Part shown: piece by piece, positions 14,461-26,510 of the stretch
Numbering within the stretch: position 1 is the first letter of the stretch
Layout of the letters: the number at the start of each line of letters is the position of its first letter
Origin: Acanthochromis polyacanthus
Lineage: Eukaryota; Chordata; Actinopteri; Pomacentridae
Reading direction: 5' to 3'
DNA: 64,000 nt
NCBI RefSeq assembly: GCF_021347895.1
Contig: NC_067122.1
Coordinates: forward strand, 13,939,983 to 14,003,982
Notes under the pieces: model-generated
What the model was told of the DNA's origin: nothing
Database searches by the model: none
Seen by the model: the letters and a program-made list of their open reading frames with translations, nothing else
Position numbers and translations under genes: made by a program

Positions 14461-14512
14461 TTTCTCTCTCTCTTTCTCCCTCGCTCTGTTTGATTCCTAC
14501 TCTCTCTCTTCT
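14461..14512. repeat. Pyrimidine (CT-rich) tract
   Basis: Three blocks of TCTCTC separated by CCCTCG and GATTCC. It is low complexity. A tract like this could pass for a polypyrimidine tract, but I see no exon after it. Confidence 0.75.
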
Positions 14513-15325
14513 CAAGCCTTTTCTAATGATGACTCTATCTGCCTCCCACTGGAAGGCAGAGGAGCAGCGGCCTCAGGGCCTGCAGCACTAAAGTATCAGC
14601 ATTGCAACTCATGCTTTCCTCTTTCTCTGCTTTTCATATCAGCCCTCATTTAGCTATTTAGCCTTGAATATGCACAAGTGGAATAATTTAAGGATGTCCA
14701 GAATCCGAAAATTTGCTCTCTTACACTCACCCACGATCATCATCAAAAAACTGCTTTTTTTCTTCTTTCTTCAAAGCTGTCAAATGGATGTGGATGTCAG
14801 ACACTTGGGGTAGAGATGATGGACATAAATTTAAGCAGCAGAATCAGATTTGATCTGTATGCATTTGATGCCTTTTCTAACTGGAATAAACTGGCAAATG
14901 ACAAACCCTTTGATCGATGGCATACTCTTGTAAAGCAGAAAAAAAAAATCACCTCACAACATGCAAGATAACGTCTTGTTAGGGCACACCGAAGGGCTTA
15001 ATGTTGCCTCTTCTTTGTAATGTTTCACCATGATGCTTCTTTCCATCTGTCTGCCAATGGCTTCACCACAAAGTTGTAACATGCAGATCCCGTCCTACTC
15101 GGTGCAGGTGCCCCAGTCAACCAGTACAAGTCACAAGGGCCAGAACGAGAATGAGAGCGCTTGCTGGCTTCCTATCCCGGAGTGATGTCTTTTATGTCTT
15201 TGAACAAATGACTAAGCCAAATTGTTTCCCTCACACTAAACATGTGCTAGTAAATCACTGATAGCAATTAAAATCTGAATGATTTTGTGGTCAGACAAAG
15301 AATGACAGCATTTCATGTTTGAGTC

Positions 15326-15339
15326 TTTTTTTTTTTTTT
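15326..15339. repeat. T14 homopolymer
   Basis: An uninterrupted T run about 150 bases before the degenerate right end of the Tc1/mariner relic. No functional link is seen. Confidence 0.85.
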
Positions 15340-15485
15340 GCTTTTAACATAATGGTGTCTTTTGTAATCATCTAAAGAATGGTGCTCCAAACAAAGGTGA
15401 ATTATTCAGTGACTGGATAAAGCAATTGATAGCGTGCATGATTACTGAATGTGGGAATCAGCTGTACTGAATTATGTAAACAATG

Positions 15486-16420
15486 TACAAGTACAAAAAA
15501 AACAAGTACAGCATTAAAACAGTGCATCTATTTTTGTGTAGGACCCCTTTGCATTGCGCAACAACTGTAAGCCATGGTGGCAGGGACTCCACGCAATCAA
15601 AGTGGGGCCTCCATGGATCAGAGTTTTCCAGCAAACTGAACACATTCTTTATCCGACTAAGATCTCTGGAAATTGGAGGCAAAGCCAACACCTTGAATTC
15701 TTTGTGATGCTCCTCAAACCGTTTTGAACAATGGCCACAGCCGTCAAGACATAGGATTGCCAAAAAGGGCTGTACGTCATCATCAACAGTGTTTAAGTGT
15801 CAAAGGTTTCCCACATTGTCGAAAGCAGACAGCATTAGACTCTCTTTCGACAGCGCATCCTGCTGCCGTTTCTTCATTAAACAATGCACATTCACATGGC
15901 TGTCTACATGACATAAAAGAAAACATGTGATCACACTAGGACACCTTCTTTCATTGCTCCATTCTCCAGCTCTGACTCTCACCTGCCTACTGTAAGCACT
16001 TTTGGGCACTGGACTGAGGTCAGCTTGGGATTCTGACTGCTCTGCAGCATTGCGGTCACATACGCAGCATGTTGTAATGCACCATGTGTTCTGGCATCTT
16101 TCTCTCACATTAAATGAGAGACACCGGTCGCCCTTCCTTGGAGCACTTTTGGCAGGTATTAACCACTGCATGCCTGCCACAATACTGCTGTTCTCGAGAT
16201 GCTGTGATCCAGTCATCTAACCATCACAATCTGGACTTTCTTAAAGCAGATTCTTAAGCCTGCCCACTTATTCCTGCTTACAACACATCAGCTTCAAGAA
16301 TTGACTATTCATTTGCAGCCTAACATATCGCACTCCTTGACAAGTGCCACTGTAATGTGATAATCAGTGTTATTCACATCACCTATCTGTGGTTTTAATG
16401 TTGTGGTTGGCTGGTGTATA
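15486..16420 (-). mobile_element. Degenerate Tc1/mariner DNA transposon
   Basis: Read on the minus strand, the whole segment follows the layout of a teleost Tc1/mariner element that I recognise from memory. The outer end at 16391-16418 reads TACACCAGCCAACCACAACA in minus orientation, which resembles a fish Tc1 terminal inverted repeat and abuts a TA. An untranslated leader and a transposase relic follow. The distal end near 15486-15536 keeps only a poor match to the inverted repeat (GTACAGCATTAAAAC). At about 0.93 kb it is shorter than an autonomous copy (about 1.2-1.6 kb), so it has lost internal segments. It is an old, immobile copy. Confidence 0.85.
15530..16267 (-). pseudogene. Broken Tc1/mariner transposase
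   Basis: A DDE transposase that would cut and paste the surrounding element. It survives as minus-strand fragments in different frames (15800-16216 and 15458-15763). The expected start codon near 16267 reads GTG and stops follow soon after. A DNA-binding-domain remnant is seen near 16100-16200. The stretch EEHHKEFKVLALPP near 15700 matches the conserved segment before the third catalytic residue. All three catalytic acids appear lost. The first-Asp region has decayed to WSNERRCPSVIT, the segment with the second Asp is deleted, and the Glu position is Lys in DLSRIKNVF. No activity is expected. Confidence 0.85.
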
Positions 16421-19400
16421 AAGCCATTAAAACAATAGCAGCATTGAAAACGAGCACAGAAAGGTGCCAAACCTGGCAAATTTATTCCAGGAATTCATTA
16501 CAAATAGGAAAAAAGGAAAGACAGAATGACTAACAGAGAAACCAGACTCTAACCTTATCCTGCCTGCACTATGAATGTACAGTCGGAGCACAGCTATGCA
16601 GTAAGCAAAACACACTTCAAATGAAGGCTGAAGACAGCAGCTGGCCTTTGAAGTTTTTCCTGAAAGCAACTACAAGAATGAAAAAACAATAGTGGATAAA
16701 ACAGAACAAAAGATAATGATTAACAATACCAATCATACTGAAGCTAATGTGAAGAATCAATTATGTTATTTAGACTGTTCTTTATTGTAGAGGAATGATA
16801 GAAGAAGTAGAGAGCAAATGTGTGTCCTTGTAGGAGTTATGGTATCAAATAAGAAGTCCGTATATTTCATGCCACTGCAGTGAAAGCAGCATGAATTTAC
16901 ATATATATTTTTAATGATTCATTACTAGCACATTAGATAAATAAGCTACAATAACAAAATGGTTAAAATAACACAGATGATTATCCAACAAGGAGATTTT
17001 AGGGGTGGATAACCAATACCTGTCAATGTTTACTTCATCCTAAATCTGACATAATGGTGGATGTTAAAAAAAAAAAAAAAAAAGTTGATGGTTACTAGAA
17101 ACAGAATCGTTTGGCAGAGAGAACCTTCTTTGTTACAAATTAGAGGTTTCACTAAATTAGTTTGTGGCTATATCTTGGTGTTGACAGAGACAAAACAAAA
17201 CTCATTTTATTTTTAACGGCATTGTTCAGAACGACAAATTGCAAACTAATTGTGTATAAACTTGTGGTGCAGACTGACAAAAACTCTTCAGTATCTGAGC
17301 AACTATCATGCTAACATCTGAACATTTTGGAACAGTGATTTAAAGCAAGCAACTCTATTTGATTCTATCTGACTGTCAATCACACGTAGGATAATTGGCC
17401 TGGTTGTAAGTATGCCGACTGCGTTATTGTGAGGACTTCTTAAAACATGGAAATGTGTTTGTGTTTGTTTGTGTCCTTGCTCCATTCTTAACCAAGGACT
17501 GCTCCAGTCTATTACTAACTTTATTTGCAAAATGCTTGTGGGTCTGAATTTAATTGAAACTCAATTAAAATCACAGCATGAAAACTCTAATAATAGTCAA
17601 GGCTCGTCTTTAAGGACTGGAGTTTATAGAAAGTGCCTCATTTCCTTCACACTTTCTGTTTAGTTTACATTTTGATTTCACAGGGGCCACATGGCATGAA
17701 AGGCAGAGGAGGACGCATTGCATTCACAATGGCACGGTGACAAGCAAAACAAACATTGCGAGGCTCAGAACAACTCAAACTGCAAAACCAGAGATGCTCG
17801 ATTCATCCGTAAGCCCTTTGTCGAAATGACCTTGCCAGACTGACAAGGCAATACGAGTACCAGGTTCTTGGCTGTGATATCTCAGTGCTTACAAGAAAAA
17901 GTACTTGCGTTCTCATTTCCAGCGCGACCACGGCTTTTTTGGTTCAGCAAACAACAGTTCTTTCAAAGGTTGCACTTATTTAAGAGCTCCCAGTTGGGAA
18001 GTGACCTGGCGGGTGGGCAAAGTGTGTGCTCATTTTACTCTATGCTCCCGACCTCCACACTCTATGGATGGAAAAAGGAAGAAAAAAAAAAGCTGCCTAC
18101 AACAAAAACAAAAAGCTATATGTTAGAGGAAAATCCCAAGAGCAAGCACCCCCTGATTCAATAGAGAATGTACTAAAAATGTATGGGAACATATTCAAAT
18201 TGCTTATGCTGATCCCTGGACCCAGTAGTTATTTTTTAATATCTGGTTGTTGACATTTTGTTGAGACAAACTATCAACTACATGTATGAAAGAGTAGGAT
18301 GATATTTTTCAAGCATCACTCACAAGCCTACTGTGCATTAATATATTTTTGGTTGCTCTCATTTCCTAGTTTTCTAAATACTTCCAGTCTAAGAGATGGG
18401 AGACAAAATCCACATAACTTCTATTTAAAAAAAATACTTTTAAAATGGAAGCTAAAGTCTGCCTGAGGGTTCTGAGTTAGTTAAATCAAGCTGTGATCTC
18501 CAAATGCTGCAGTCAAATTCCCCATTTATGTTTTCCAGGACAGTGTTTCCTTGCTTTCCTTCATAGTGTGGTTGTTTTTATTTCAAGCGCTTTAAAAATA
18601 TATGCTAAAGGGTCGGGTTAATAGCATTTAGGACGAGGGCTAAAGATAAAATCACGATACGATGACTTTTAGAAAAGTAAATGACACAGTAAGAAATATT
18701 CAACGTTTTCTTTCAAAAATTTAAAGTACAATATGATCAGTGACAGTGCTATTGTAGAAACATGGAGTGCTCTATGAATATATGGCAACAGAATTGAAGG
18801 GAGGTGTGGATATTGTATTACAATATAAGAGGGGGGGGAAGGAGAAACAAAATGTTCAACTTAAGTGTTAGAGATAGAATGCAGCTCTTTTGTCAGACAG
18901 TTCTGCCATGAAGTAGTCGTAAAGTAATCATACATTTGGGCTAAAAAAACACCAAAGATTTCTTGTAGTCTTCGGCAGTCATAAACCTTCCAAATGAGGA
19001 ACCAATTATATAATTGTTAAGCATTTGTGTGCCAAAATGAACATAGATTACAATCAGCACCTTGCACTGTTTCTGATTAGTCAGGTTGTGGCGCCTCTTT
19101 GATTTTTTGTTGAAGCTCAGTTCTGAAAGTTTTCCCTCTGTGCCAGTTCAGTGCACTTTAACACCAGAAGCAGTCTTGTTTGCCATGCTTCTTGTATTGT
19201 TATCTATGGAAATGTTTCACAAGAAAGACACCAGTGGCTTGATCAGCTATACCGTTGTCAGTCAAAAACATCAACATGTGATTATAAAACCGTTATGTAA
19301 ACTGGATCAGAAGCATCTTTTTAAATGACCGAGGCAGTCTGGGGACCAATGTGGTTGAATCAGTCATTAAGCATAAATCGCATTGATAATTGGCTCAGCA

Positions 19401-19669
19401 GATTTAATGTATGTCCAGTGTCTCACCTGCAGTCTACTTCAAGATAATAAAAAAAGATTAGGTTTGGTCTACAATCAAGCCTGCTCCCAGTAGTTTCTGT
19501 TCAGCCATTTACAAACTGTGCAATAGGAAATGTAAATAATGTCGCTGTGCAATTTCAAAAAATCTTACTGTAAATACCGCTTCTTTTCTTTTCTTCTTCC
19601 AAAGAAAATATTCTTATTTATATATGTATGCACTGTGTGCTTTATGTGCTGCAATCTCTCTTTTATTCA
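16421..19669. other. Noncoding stretch, no gene seen
   Basis: AT-rich unique sequence with an A18 run at 17066-17083, an A10 run near 18080 and a G8 run near 18830. Reading frames of 64-98 codons (17306-18253) overlap one another and lack any domain. Confidence 0.55.
17066..17083. repeat. A18 homopolymer
   Basis: An uninterrupted A run. No SINE or retroposed gene body is recognisable upstream. Confidence 0.9.
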
Positions 19670-19738
19670 ATGTCCTATCTGCTGCTGTACAATGTAAATT
19701 TCCCCGCTGTGGGATTAATAAAGCTTTAATCTATCTAA
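19670..19738 (+). repeat. Retroelement 3'-tail-like fragment
   Basis: The words AATTTCCCCGCTGTGGGATT and then AATAAAG, followed by an ATCTATCTA-like terminus, match the 3' end I remember from a common fish non-LTR retrotransposon or SINE tail. The pyrimidine-rich sequence upstream (from about 19570) may belong to the same insertion. No reverse transcriptase is present, so it would be a 5'-truncated copy. I cannot assign the family. Confidence 0.6.
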
Positions 19739-20120
19739 GTGTATTGAAAATATCAAGTAAATAGCCGGCTTATCACTGCAGTTATTAAAAAAATCAGGTT
19801 AAGTATATGAAAACCTGATTAGCTGCTACATTTGGCAAACATATAACACTCACTACACACTTTACAAGTAACCTCATATATAAGAATGCATTATTTATTT
19901 GCTCAGAGTGTCACAATATTTTCCATTCTTTGTTAGCAGAGTTTCATGTATGGCTTTAGATTCAGCGCCCAGTGAATATTATTGGACAGGACATTGATTT
20001 TAGCTGCCCTCCTGCCCTGGCTCACCTGACTGAGGCAGCCTTTTCCTCGCCTTTACCCTGTAGCGAGCTACGTGATTGCAGGCGAATAACAACACAACCA
20101 AGTCAACTGAGTGCAGATCA

Positions 20121-20170
20121 GGAAGCAACATTAATATCTGCAGGTGATAATGCTCATCATTGTTGCTTCC
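20121..20170. repeat. 10 bp perfect inverted repeat, 30-base spacer
   Basis: GGAAGCAACA at 20121-20130 is the exact reverse complement of TGTTGCTTCC at 20161-20170. The spacer includes a CAGGTG E-box. It lies in a complex region (19960-20300) that could be regulatory. Function unknown. Confidence 0.5.
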
Positions 20171-22101
20171 CTGTTGCTGGTTCGGCTGAGAGTGTTTTGA
20201 CATGTAGGTTGTCCTACTCTGCTCTCAGAGGAGAGAAAAATTATCCCTGTCAGCGTTTTATTGTTTTATGCAACATGCTGTGGACATTTTCTTTGTCGTG
20301 TTTGTGTTGTTTTTGAGCTGCTTTGTATGCACAGGCAGAAAAACGGTGGATTGTGCAAGTGACAGGTTGGCGCGTTTTGCTCCTTGCATTTGCAATTAAT
20401 TCACACAGGAATAGTAGTAGTGCAATACCGCAGCGAATTATATTTTGCAAGCATAAAAATTGAACAAAATCCAAGATAGGAGAGGACTAATTAACAAGAT
20501 GCCTAAAAATTAGGGGACGAAACTTACATGGGCTAGTATAAGGCAGAGATCAGATTTTAAAAACTGATGAATTACAGTCGTGGGGTTAAACATGTACCTT
20601 ATAGGATGAATTCCATACATGCAGCAGCATTTCCACAACATGCCAACGACAAGTGTGTAAGGGTCCAGAAACACAGAATGTGCTTTCTGTGCTTCCTCTA
20701 TTCATCGGAAGCACAGAAAAAGGCAAAAAATACTGTATTTTATCCCCTTAATAATATATAGCCAATATTAAGCTCTTATGCACCAGCAGTTAGTCCACAG
20801 AGGCAGCACTAATTATTTCAAGATTTCACACGTGATGAAGGGAAGGCATGTCAAAGCTTTCTCATGTATAATGGATAGAAAATTAATTGTAGTGATCTTC
20901 ATACTAACTTCAATCTGTTGTAGAGCACTGTAGCCAAAACCTCAAGTCCTTCATCATTAAAACAACAAGGATAATACTACATTCTGCAATGTATGTATCC
21001 TCCTTTACAGTGAATATTTCTAAAGCAACGCAGTCCCTTTGGCAATATATAGCACATGGGTGTACAGTACAGTACCTTATATACTGCCGTTTGATGGAGA
21101 AGGCCAACCGCTAATATATCTCACTTGTACCAGCGCCTGGGGAAGCTGACGGTATTTCAGGCAGCAGTACAAGGTGCTTCTAGCAGTGCACCGAGGAGAG
21201 TGTATGCGTTTTATGAGCAACATGTTTGTGTACTTGATTTCCTATCCTACCACGCTGGCCTCTCGCTCCACATCACCCCATTGCCCTCTGCAGCATCCAC
21301 AAAGGAAGCCACTCTAACCAGGCTTCTGCTCGCCATGCAGGTTACATGCTGCATTCATCACTGGTACTTCCTAGACAGATGGAGCAATTACCATGAGAAG
21401 GTAACTCCCGGTGTTAACAGACAACAGCATTACTACAGTATACGTTGTAGAGCGCAGAAAGTGGATGGGTGTCGCGGTTGGTTTGGATGTTGAGATGGCT
21501 GCCATCCATGTCTTTTTCCCAGGCAGCTGGTGAAAATGAGGCCTAGTGAAGAGAGCGAGAGTGAGGAGAGTGAATGTGCTGCTTTGAAGCAGAGCAGGAT
21601 AGCTGTCAGAGTCAGTCATGGATGGGATGTTCCTATCCACAGCCTATTAGAGAGCCGTTTATCAATGCAGCTGCCCACCAGGCCAACTCCTGCTTTGCCC
21701 CTTCTAATCTGGACGTAATAACTGCAACATATAGTGCACGTTTTGTTCATTATGTATGGCATGCGCTCGCCGATCCCACTCCTAATGCAGGTCCGGGCGA
21801 GCCACAGGTAAACAGCGCATGTCAAAAGACTGTGAAGCTTTGGTCTGTGCAGATGGCTGCAAGTGTGTGTTTACGTCAGTGAGAAAAGGAGAAGGAGGAC
21901 AGAGTGGCACAGATAAAGAGAGATCCCATTTCAGTTGCAGAACAAAAATATGACAGATATTCATCTTGTCAAACACTCAAAGTTTTTCACTGGGTGTACA
22001 GATGTCTGCTTTCTAAATCATTCCCCAAACAGCAGTGGTCCAAAATACAGTTTGGATGATTATTATTATTTTATTTTGACTTTTTAAAAGCAGAGAAAGT
22101 T

Positions 22102-22132
22102 AAAAAAAAAAAAAAGAAAAGAAAAGAAAAAG
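22102..22132. repeat. Poly(A)/GAAAA tract
   Basis: An A run followed by several GAAAA units. It is low-complexity sequence, perhaps a decayed poly(A) tail, but no element body is recognised before it. Confidence 0.85.
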
Positions 22133-25100
22133 GTAGTGTATCTGGGAAATAGCTTACAAGCCCTGTTCCTGATTAGCACATCCACTGCGTAGTTTTTGCC
22201 CACTGTGTGGAAGCCCGTCCTGGATGCAATGAGAGTTTAGGGTGAACTTAGATCTGTCCTCCTCTTTATTGGATTTTTGGATGTTTACACTCTGCAACAC
22301 CAGCAGATGAAATTACATTTGTCAAACACATCGATTATGTCTCATCCAAGCTCTTATTTACATTTTTACTTGAACTTACAATGCTAGAACTTAGCTATAC
22401 ACTGCAAGAACACAATACCATTGCGTCTTTATTTCCATGTCAAGCACTTTTTTTCCCCCCATTTTTTTCATTTATTTGATCAGGGACCATGCAATTAACA
22501 CAGAACACATCTGATGCATTACATACAGAGTGTGTAGCATTAAGCTAATTTTGAGCTCCTGTCCCTGGTTGGGCTTTTCACTAAAAGTAGTCAGAGGACC
22601 AACATCATCGACCATCAGTTGGTGAGGATTGTGACTTTTTGCAGGGACATGCTTCAGCACAGTATCATGTACGTACGCACACACGCATCAAGCACAGCTG
22701 GTCCTGAATTCCACTTCTGTCTGACCCATGAGCCATGTAAACCCATTTGCCACCACTGCACAGTCACATCTGACACCCCAGTGCTTCCACTTCAATCCTC
22801 CCTCCATTTAAATATGTATGTTCATTTTTGGGGTGGTCTTTTTTTTTTTCAAGAATACTGTTGGTGCTTATCAAATGTAAATAAATACATCATTGTATTG
22901 TACTCTCGCTCTTGGGCCCTATGCAACATATGCAGTGGGCAGCAGTAGGATCATTCTCACTACGTAACATTGTTCATAAACAAATATTTTTTAATTCAGG
23001 CCATATATACTGTTTAATGTCCTGTTTTCTTTCCAATATTCAGCATAAAGTTGCAATATTAAGAAACAGACTATAAAAATGGCTTACTAGGAAATGGTAT
23101 GATTCCAGACACCACCTTCTGTGACTTAGCCAGACAGGGTCACACTGCAGTCTTCAGGTAAAGCAGCAATAAGCACGAAGAGCTTTTCTACGATTTTGAC
23201 AGAGATAGAAAAGGTATGATAGAAATTAGAGTCAAAATAAGTTTTACCATGGGAGAGCAAAAGGTGAGCACACCTGCCCTTCAGCTGGCTGTTGTTGAAT
23301 TTTACTCATTTGTAAAAAGTTGAACCGAAGTCAACTTTTGTCTGTCGACAAGTGAGTTACATGTCTTTGCCCATTTGTTTGCCATTGCTCTTTGTCTTCA
23401 AGCTCTCATTTAAAATGAGCACCGTCTTTCTCTCCTGTCACTCTGCGTGTACACAAAGCGAAACACTCTTGAACTATAAATATCAAATGCTATTTGACTC
23501 ATTCTGTAATATTTGTCCTACTTTCATCACTTTGTTTAATAACAATAATGAATCACTGGTATCCTATAGAGTCAGTGAGTGGATCACCCCCCGGTGTAGT
23601 TAGTGTGCTGTGTTCCTGGAGATGTCACCAGTGTCACTTGCGATGGGTGTAATTACATTAGGGATTTCTCAAATTTCAAAATCTCTTGCTCCCCAACACT
23701 TTGCTGAATGTGGACCTATAAATGTAATCTCAGTAGGAATTTGGACCAGGCTTGCAGCAGTTAATAATTCAGCTCAGAGCTGGAGGGCTTGCATTGAGGT
23801 GAACTATGCAGCAGTCTTGTTAAACATTCATGTTCTCAGCTGTGCCTCGCTCCTGGAAGGCATTTGACCGCTAGAGCGATAACTCAAAAGGTAAAGGCTT
23901 CTCATATTAATATCAATTTGATGTCTGTGGTGTCAAATCTGCCCCAGCTCAACAATAGGGCTGTGCTCGTCAGTGCTGCCACTGTTTCTTTCTCTCCCAG
24001 TTTCAAAGAGAGAAATTGTGCATACATGCAGGCTATGTAGTGTACATTTACATTTGCTTTGTATGTGGTTAGTATGCAACAATGCCCGTGTGCCTTAGTA
24101 ACTTACTTGGTATGTAAGAAAGGTCTAATAATTAGAGAACAGCCACCAGTGACTACAAAAGATTCACAAAAAAATATCACAACATAGAAAATAACATGAT
24201 GTGACACTCCACGCTAGGCTAATGCACTCCATGCTCATTATTATTAGGACATGATCTCAGCTGGTGGTGCTTTTTATTTTTGGCAGGTAATATTTTTATA
24301 AAAACTGCATGAATGCGAAATGGAGAAGTTAAGCTTTCATTATAGTCAACATCAATTAAGATTCTGCAGAGTGACAATACAGACTGGATGGGAATAAATT
24401 CAGACTGTACAATCACCAATGACAGCTGCTCTGCATGATTTCAAGGTGGAGTGATTGCCAAATGCTCGTCTTTGTGGCGCTAAACAAAAACACCAACAAA
24501 ACAACTATAAAGGGAATAATTCTTTTGGATTTAATTTGGGAGGAGTCCTGGTCATATTAAAAGTATGAGGACATCAATATCAATAATGGATGCAGTTGAA
24601 GAGATGAGACACTGTTTTTCTTCTTCTTTTTTTTTTTACTGCGACTTTTAAAGATATAGTGGAGCATTGTTGAACTGTGTCTCCTTTACTGCAACCCAGA
24701 GCATGCTCATCAATCATGCTCACAGTACAACAACACAAATTAGTTCTTTTTGGGTGGCAGTGATTTATTAGAACGGCAGCTGGATATGCAAGACTAAATT
24801 GTTTTTCTGCACTTTCATAATTCATTTAATTCTCCAAACAACAATTTTTCTGGCAGGTCAGTGTTGTGCTCAGGGTTTGAATTTTTCAAAGTGGTAGCTG
24901 ATGTAATTTTTTTTTCTACTCCCTGACTAAGGAACTGAGCCTGTGGCTACTAGTAACAACTGGTACGTGATGCAGGCTATTTGACACAGTCCTCTTTATA
25001 CATAAGGCAATTTTGTGGCCATCTTGCCGTATGTTTACCTTGAAACAGACAGACAACTAATTGCATCCCCAAACCACAGATACGCCTGCATGCCGGCAGG

Positions 25101-25476
25101 TAGTGACCCAGTTTCTGCTTTTTGTCACACGTAGATCAAATACGTTCATAACACATACAGTGTCTGCTCTCAGATCACATATCTGTTAATAATGAATGAA
25201 CAAGATAAAAAGCAGTTGTCTGTTTATGTGCTTGCATTTACCATTTGCAGTGTGTGCATTTGCCAAAATCAGACAATTGTTTAAATAAAAAAGAATCATC
25301 AGCAGTTTGGCTTTCCTAAACATGGTGCTGTGGTGTAGATGAGCATATTCCACCACAGCTATAAAGTACAGAATCCTAAAGTTGTGTCAAATATACAATA
25401 TGTTAATGAAAGCTCCTGCTTAGATTCTGTTCAGTGGCAGCTTTTAATGAAAGAAGTGAATGTATTACACCAGAAC

Positions 25477-25489
25477 TGTAGGGAGGGGG
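25477..25489 (+). repeat. SINE target-site duplication, left copy
   Basis: TGTAGGGAGGGGG, identical to the right copy at 25861-25873. The duplicated site is G-rich. The exact inner edge is uncertain by a base or two, because the SINE body begins with G. Confidence 0.88.
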
Positions 25490-25504
25490 GGCTGCTCAGT
25501 GTAC

Positions 25505-25554
25505 TAGTGGTTAGCACTTTCGCCTTGCAGCAAGAAGATCCCTGGTTCGAATCC
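25505..25554 (+). promoter_or_regulatory. Internal polymerase III promoter (A and B boxes) of the SINE
   Basis: An A-box-like TAGTGGTTAGCAC lies at 25505-25517. A consensus B box, GGTTCGAATCC, lies at 25544-25554. Spacing of about 30 bases fits a tRNA gene. The downstream sequence does not fold as a full tRNA, so this is a SINE promoter and not a tRNA gene. Confidence 0.85.
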
Positions 25555-25860
25555 CAGGGTGGGCCTGGGATCTTTCTGCATGGAGTTTGCATGTTCTCCC
25601 TGAGCATGCGTGGGTTTTCTCCGGGCACTCCGGCTTCCTCCCACAGTCCAAAAATATGCTGAGGTTATTTGGTAACTCTAAATTGTCCGTAGGTGTGAAT
25701 GCAAGTGTGATTGTTCATCTGTATATGTAGCCCTGTGACAGACTGGTGACCTGTCCAGGGTGTCCCCTGCCTTCGCCCAAGTCAGCTGGGATAGGCTCCA
25801 GCACCCCCCGCGACCCCAGTGAGGATAAAGCGATGTATAGAGGAAGGATGGATGGATGGA

Positions 25861-25873
25861 TGTAGGGAGGGGG
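25861..25873 (+). repeat. SINE target-site duplication, right copy
   Basis: TGTAGGGAGGGGG immediately follows the GGATG-type tail and matches the left copy base for base. The first TG could also be read as part of the tail. Confidence 0.88.
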
Positions 25874-26135
25874 TTAGGGTGGGGAGTCTAGAGAAAGTGG
25901 CTTTAATCCTGAAATGAGCCTGGAAAGGGGTGCTTTTGGTTTGGTCAAATATAAATAAATCTCATCTAAGGCTTCAAGTCGTTTTTGACCTTTGAAATAT
26001 TTAGCCGAGATTACAATCCATCCCTTCCTTTCCTGGTATTGATTATCCCCCTTAAATCTCACCTCTGTTTGAACAAAATATGTGTTCATATTATATATAT
26101 ATTTTTGAAGACGGCAATAGTTTCCAATTCTGTCT

Positions 26136-26510
26136 CCACCCACCTCGCTGCCTCTGATCTGCAGCTCGAGCAAACCTGCTTAACTTTGACTCTGAAAAAA
26201 ACACTGTAGAACTACTCTATGCTCTATAAAGGTTTAATATTGGAGCAATTCAGCCATATTTGTTTGAGCCGGAAACCAGTTCTGTAGAAGAACAACAATA
26301 TGGAGAGTCCCATTCTGCAAGTTGATGCGATTGGCTCCTTAACGTTATCACAAATAAAACCCTGAAAGTCTGATTCAGTCTTTTTCAGATGCTCATTGAT
26401 ACACTGCAGCTCCAAGGAAGACATTTTCGGTGATGATTTGACGTCTTCTAGTATAAAAATCACCACAGACACGTTAGAGGGTGAAAAACTGGATTTTCAT
26501 CAAAGGGAGA
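26136..26510 (+). repeat. Unclassified interspersed repeat, copy A
   Basis: It shares an ordered series of words with 43766-44062. Examples are ACTCTGAAA followed by CACTGTA, the GGAGCA/TTCAGCCAT segment, CCCATTCTGCAAGTTGA, ACCCTGAAAGTCTGA, TTGATACACTGCAG and GATTTTCA. Identity is partial and there are several indels, so both copies are old. No coding capacity or clear terminal repeats are seen. It resembles a repeat I know from percomorph genomes, but its class is unknown. Confidence 0.75.

Larger units (their letters stand above)
10982..15485. other. Noncoding stretch, no gene seen
   Basis: AT-rich sequence with short chance reading frames only. There is a GC-richer patch at about 14275-14400 with several GAGC and GGTTAG words, which I cannot assign to a family. 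A pyrimidine tract follows at 14461-14512, and a T14 run lies at 15326-15339, just before the Tc1 relic. Confidence 0.55.
19739..25476. other. Noncoding stretch, no gene seen
   Basis: Mostly unique sequence. A plus-strand frame of 122 codons (21125-21493) starts with MYQRLGKLTVFQ but shows no domain and no good splice context. Others nearby are shorter. The stretch includes an inverted repeat at 20121-20170, an A/GAAAA tract at 22102-22132 and a T11 run near 24627. Confidence 0.5.
25477..25873 (+). mobile_element. Full-length tRNA-derived SINE (DANA/Mermaid/HE1-like)
   Basis: A nonautonomous retrotransposon copied by LINE machinery from a polymerase III transcript. Its parts in order are a tRNA-like head (25490-25560) with A and B boxes, and a central domain (25582-25652) with the words GGAGTTTGCATGTTCTCC and CTCCGGCTTCCTCCCACAGT typical of V-SINEs. 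After these come a 3' region holding CAGCTGGGATAGGCTCCAGC (25782-25801) and a terminal GGATGGATGGATG repeat. A 13 bp direct repeat, TGTAGGGAGGGGG, flanks it (25477-25489 and 25861-25873), as expected for target-primed insertion. The intact ends suggest a fairly young copy. The 107-codon frame through it (25339-25662) is not a gene. Confidence 0.95.

Noticed and set aside
21125..21493. 122-codon plus-strand frame
   Set aside because: No recognisable family, no convincing acceptor, and a poor donor (GTAACT) at the only plausible exon end.
25490..25562. Possible tRNA gene
   Set aside because: The A and B boxes are present, but the sequence continues directly into the SINE central domain and does not close as a cloverleaf.
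25339..25662. 107-codon plus-strand frame
   Set aside because: It runs into the head and centre of the SINE and codes for no known domain.
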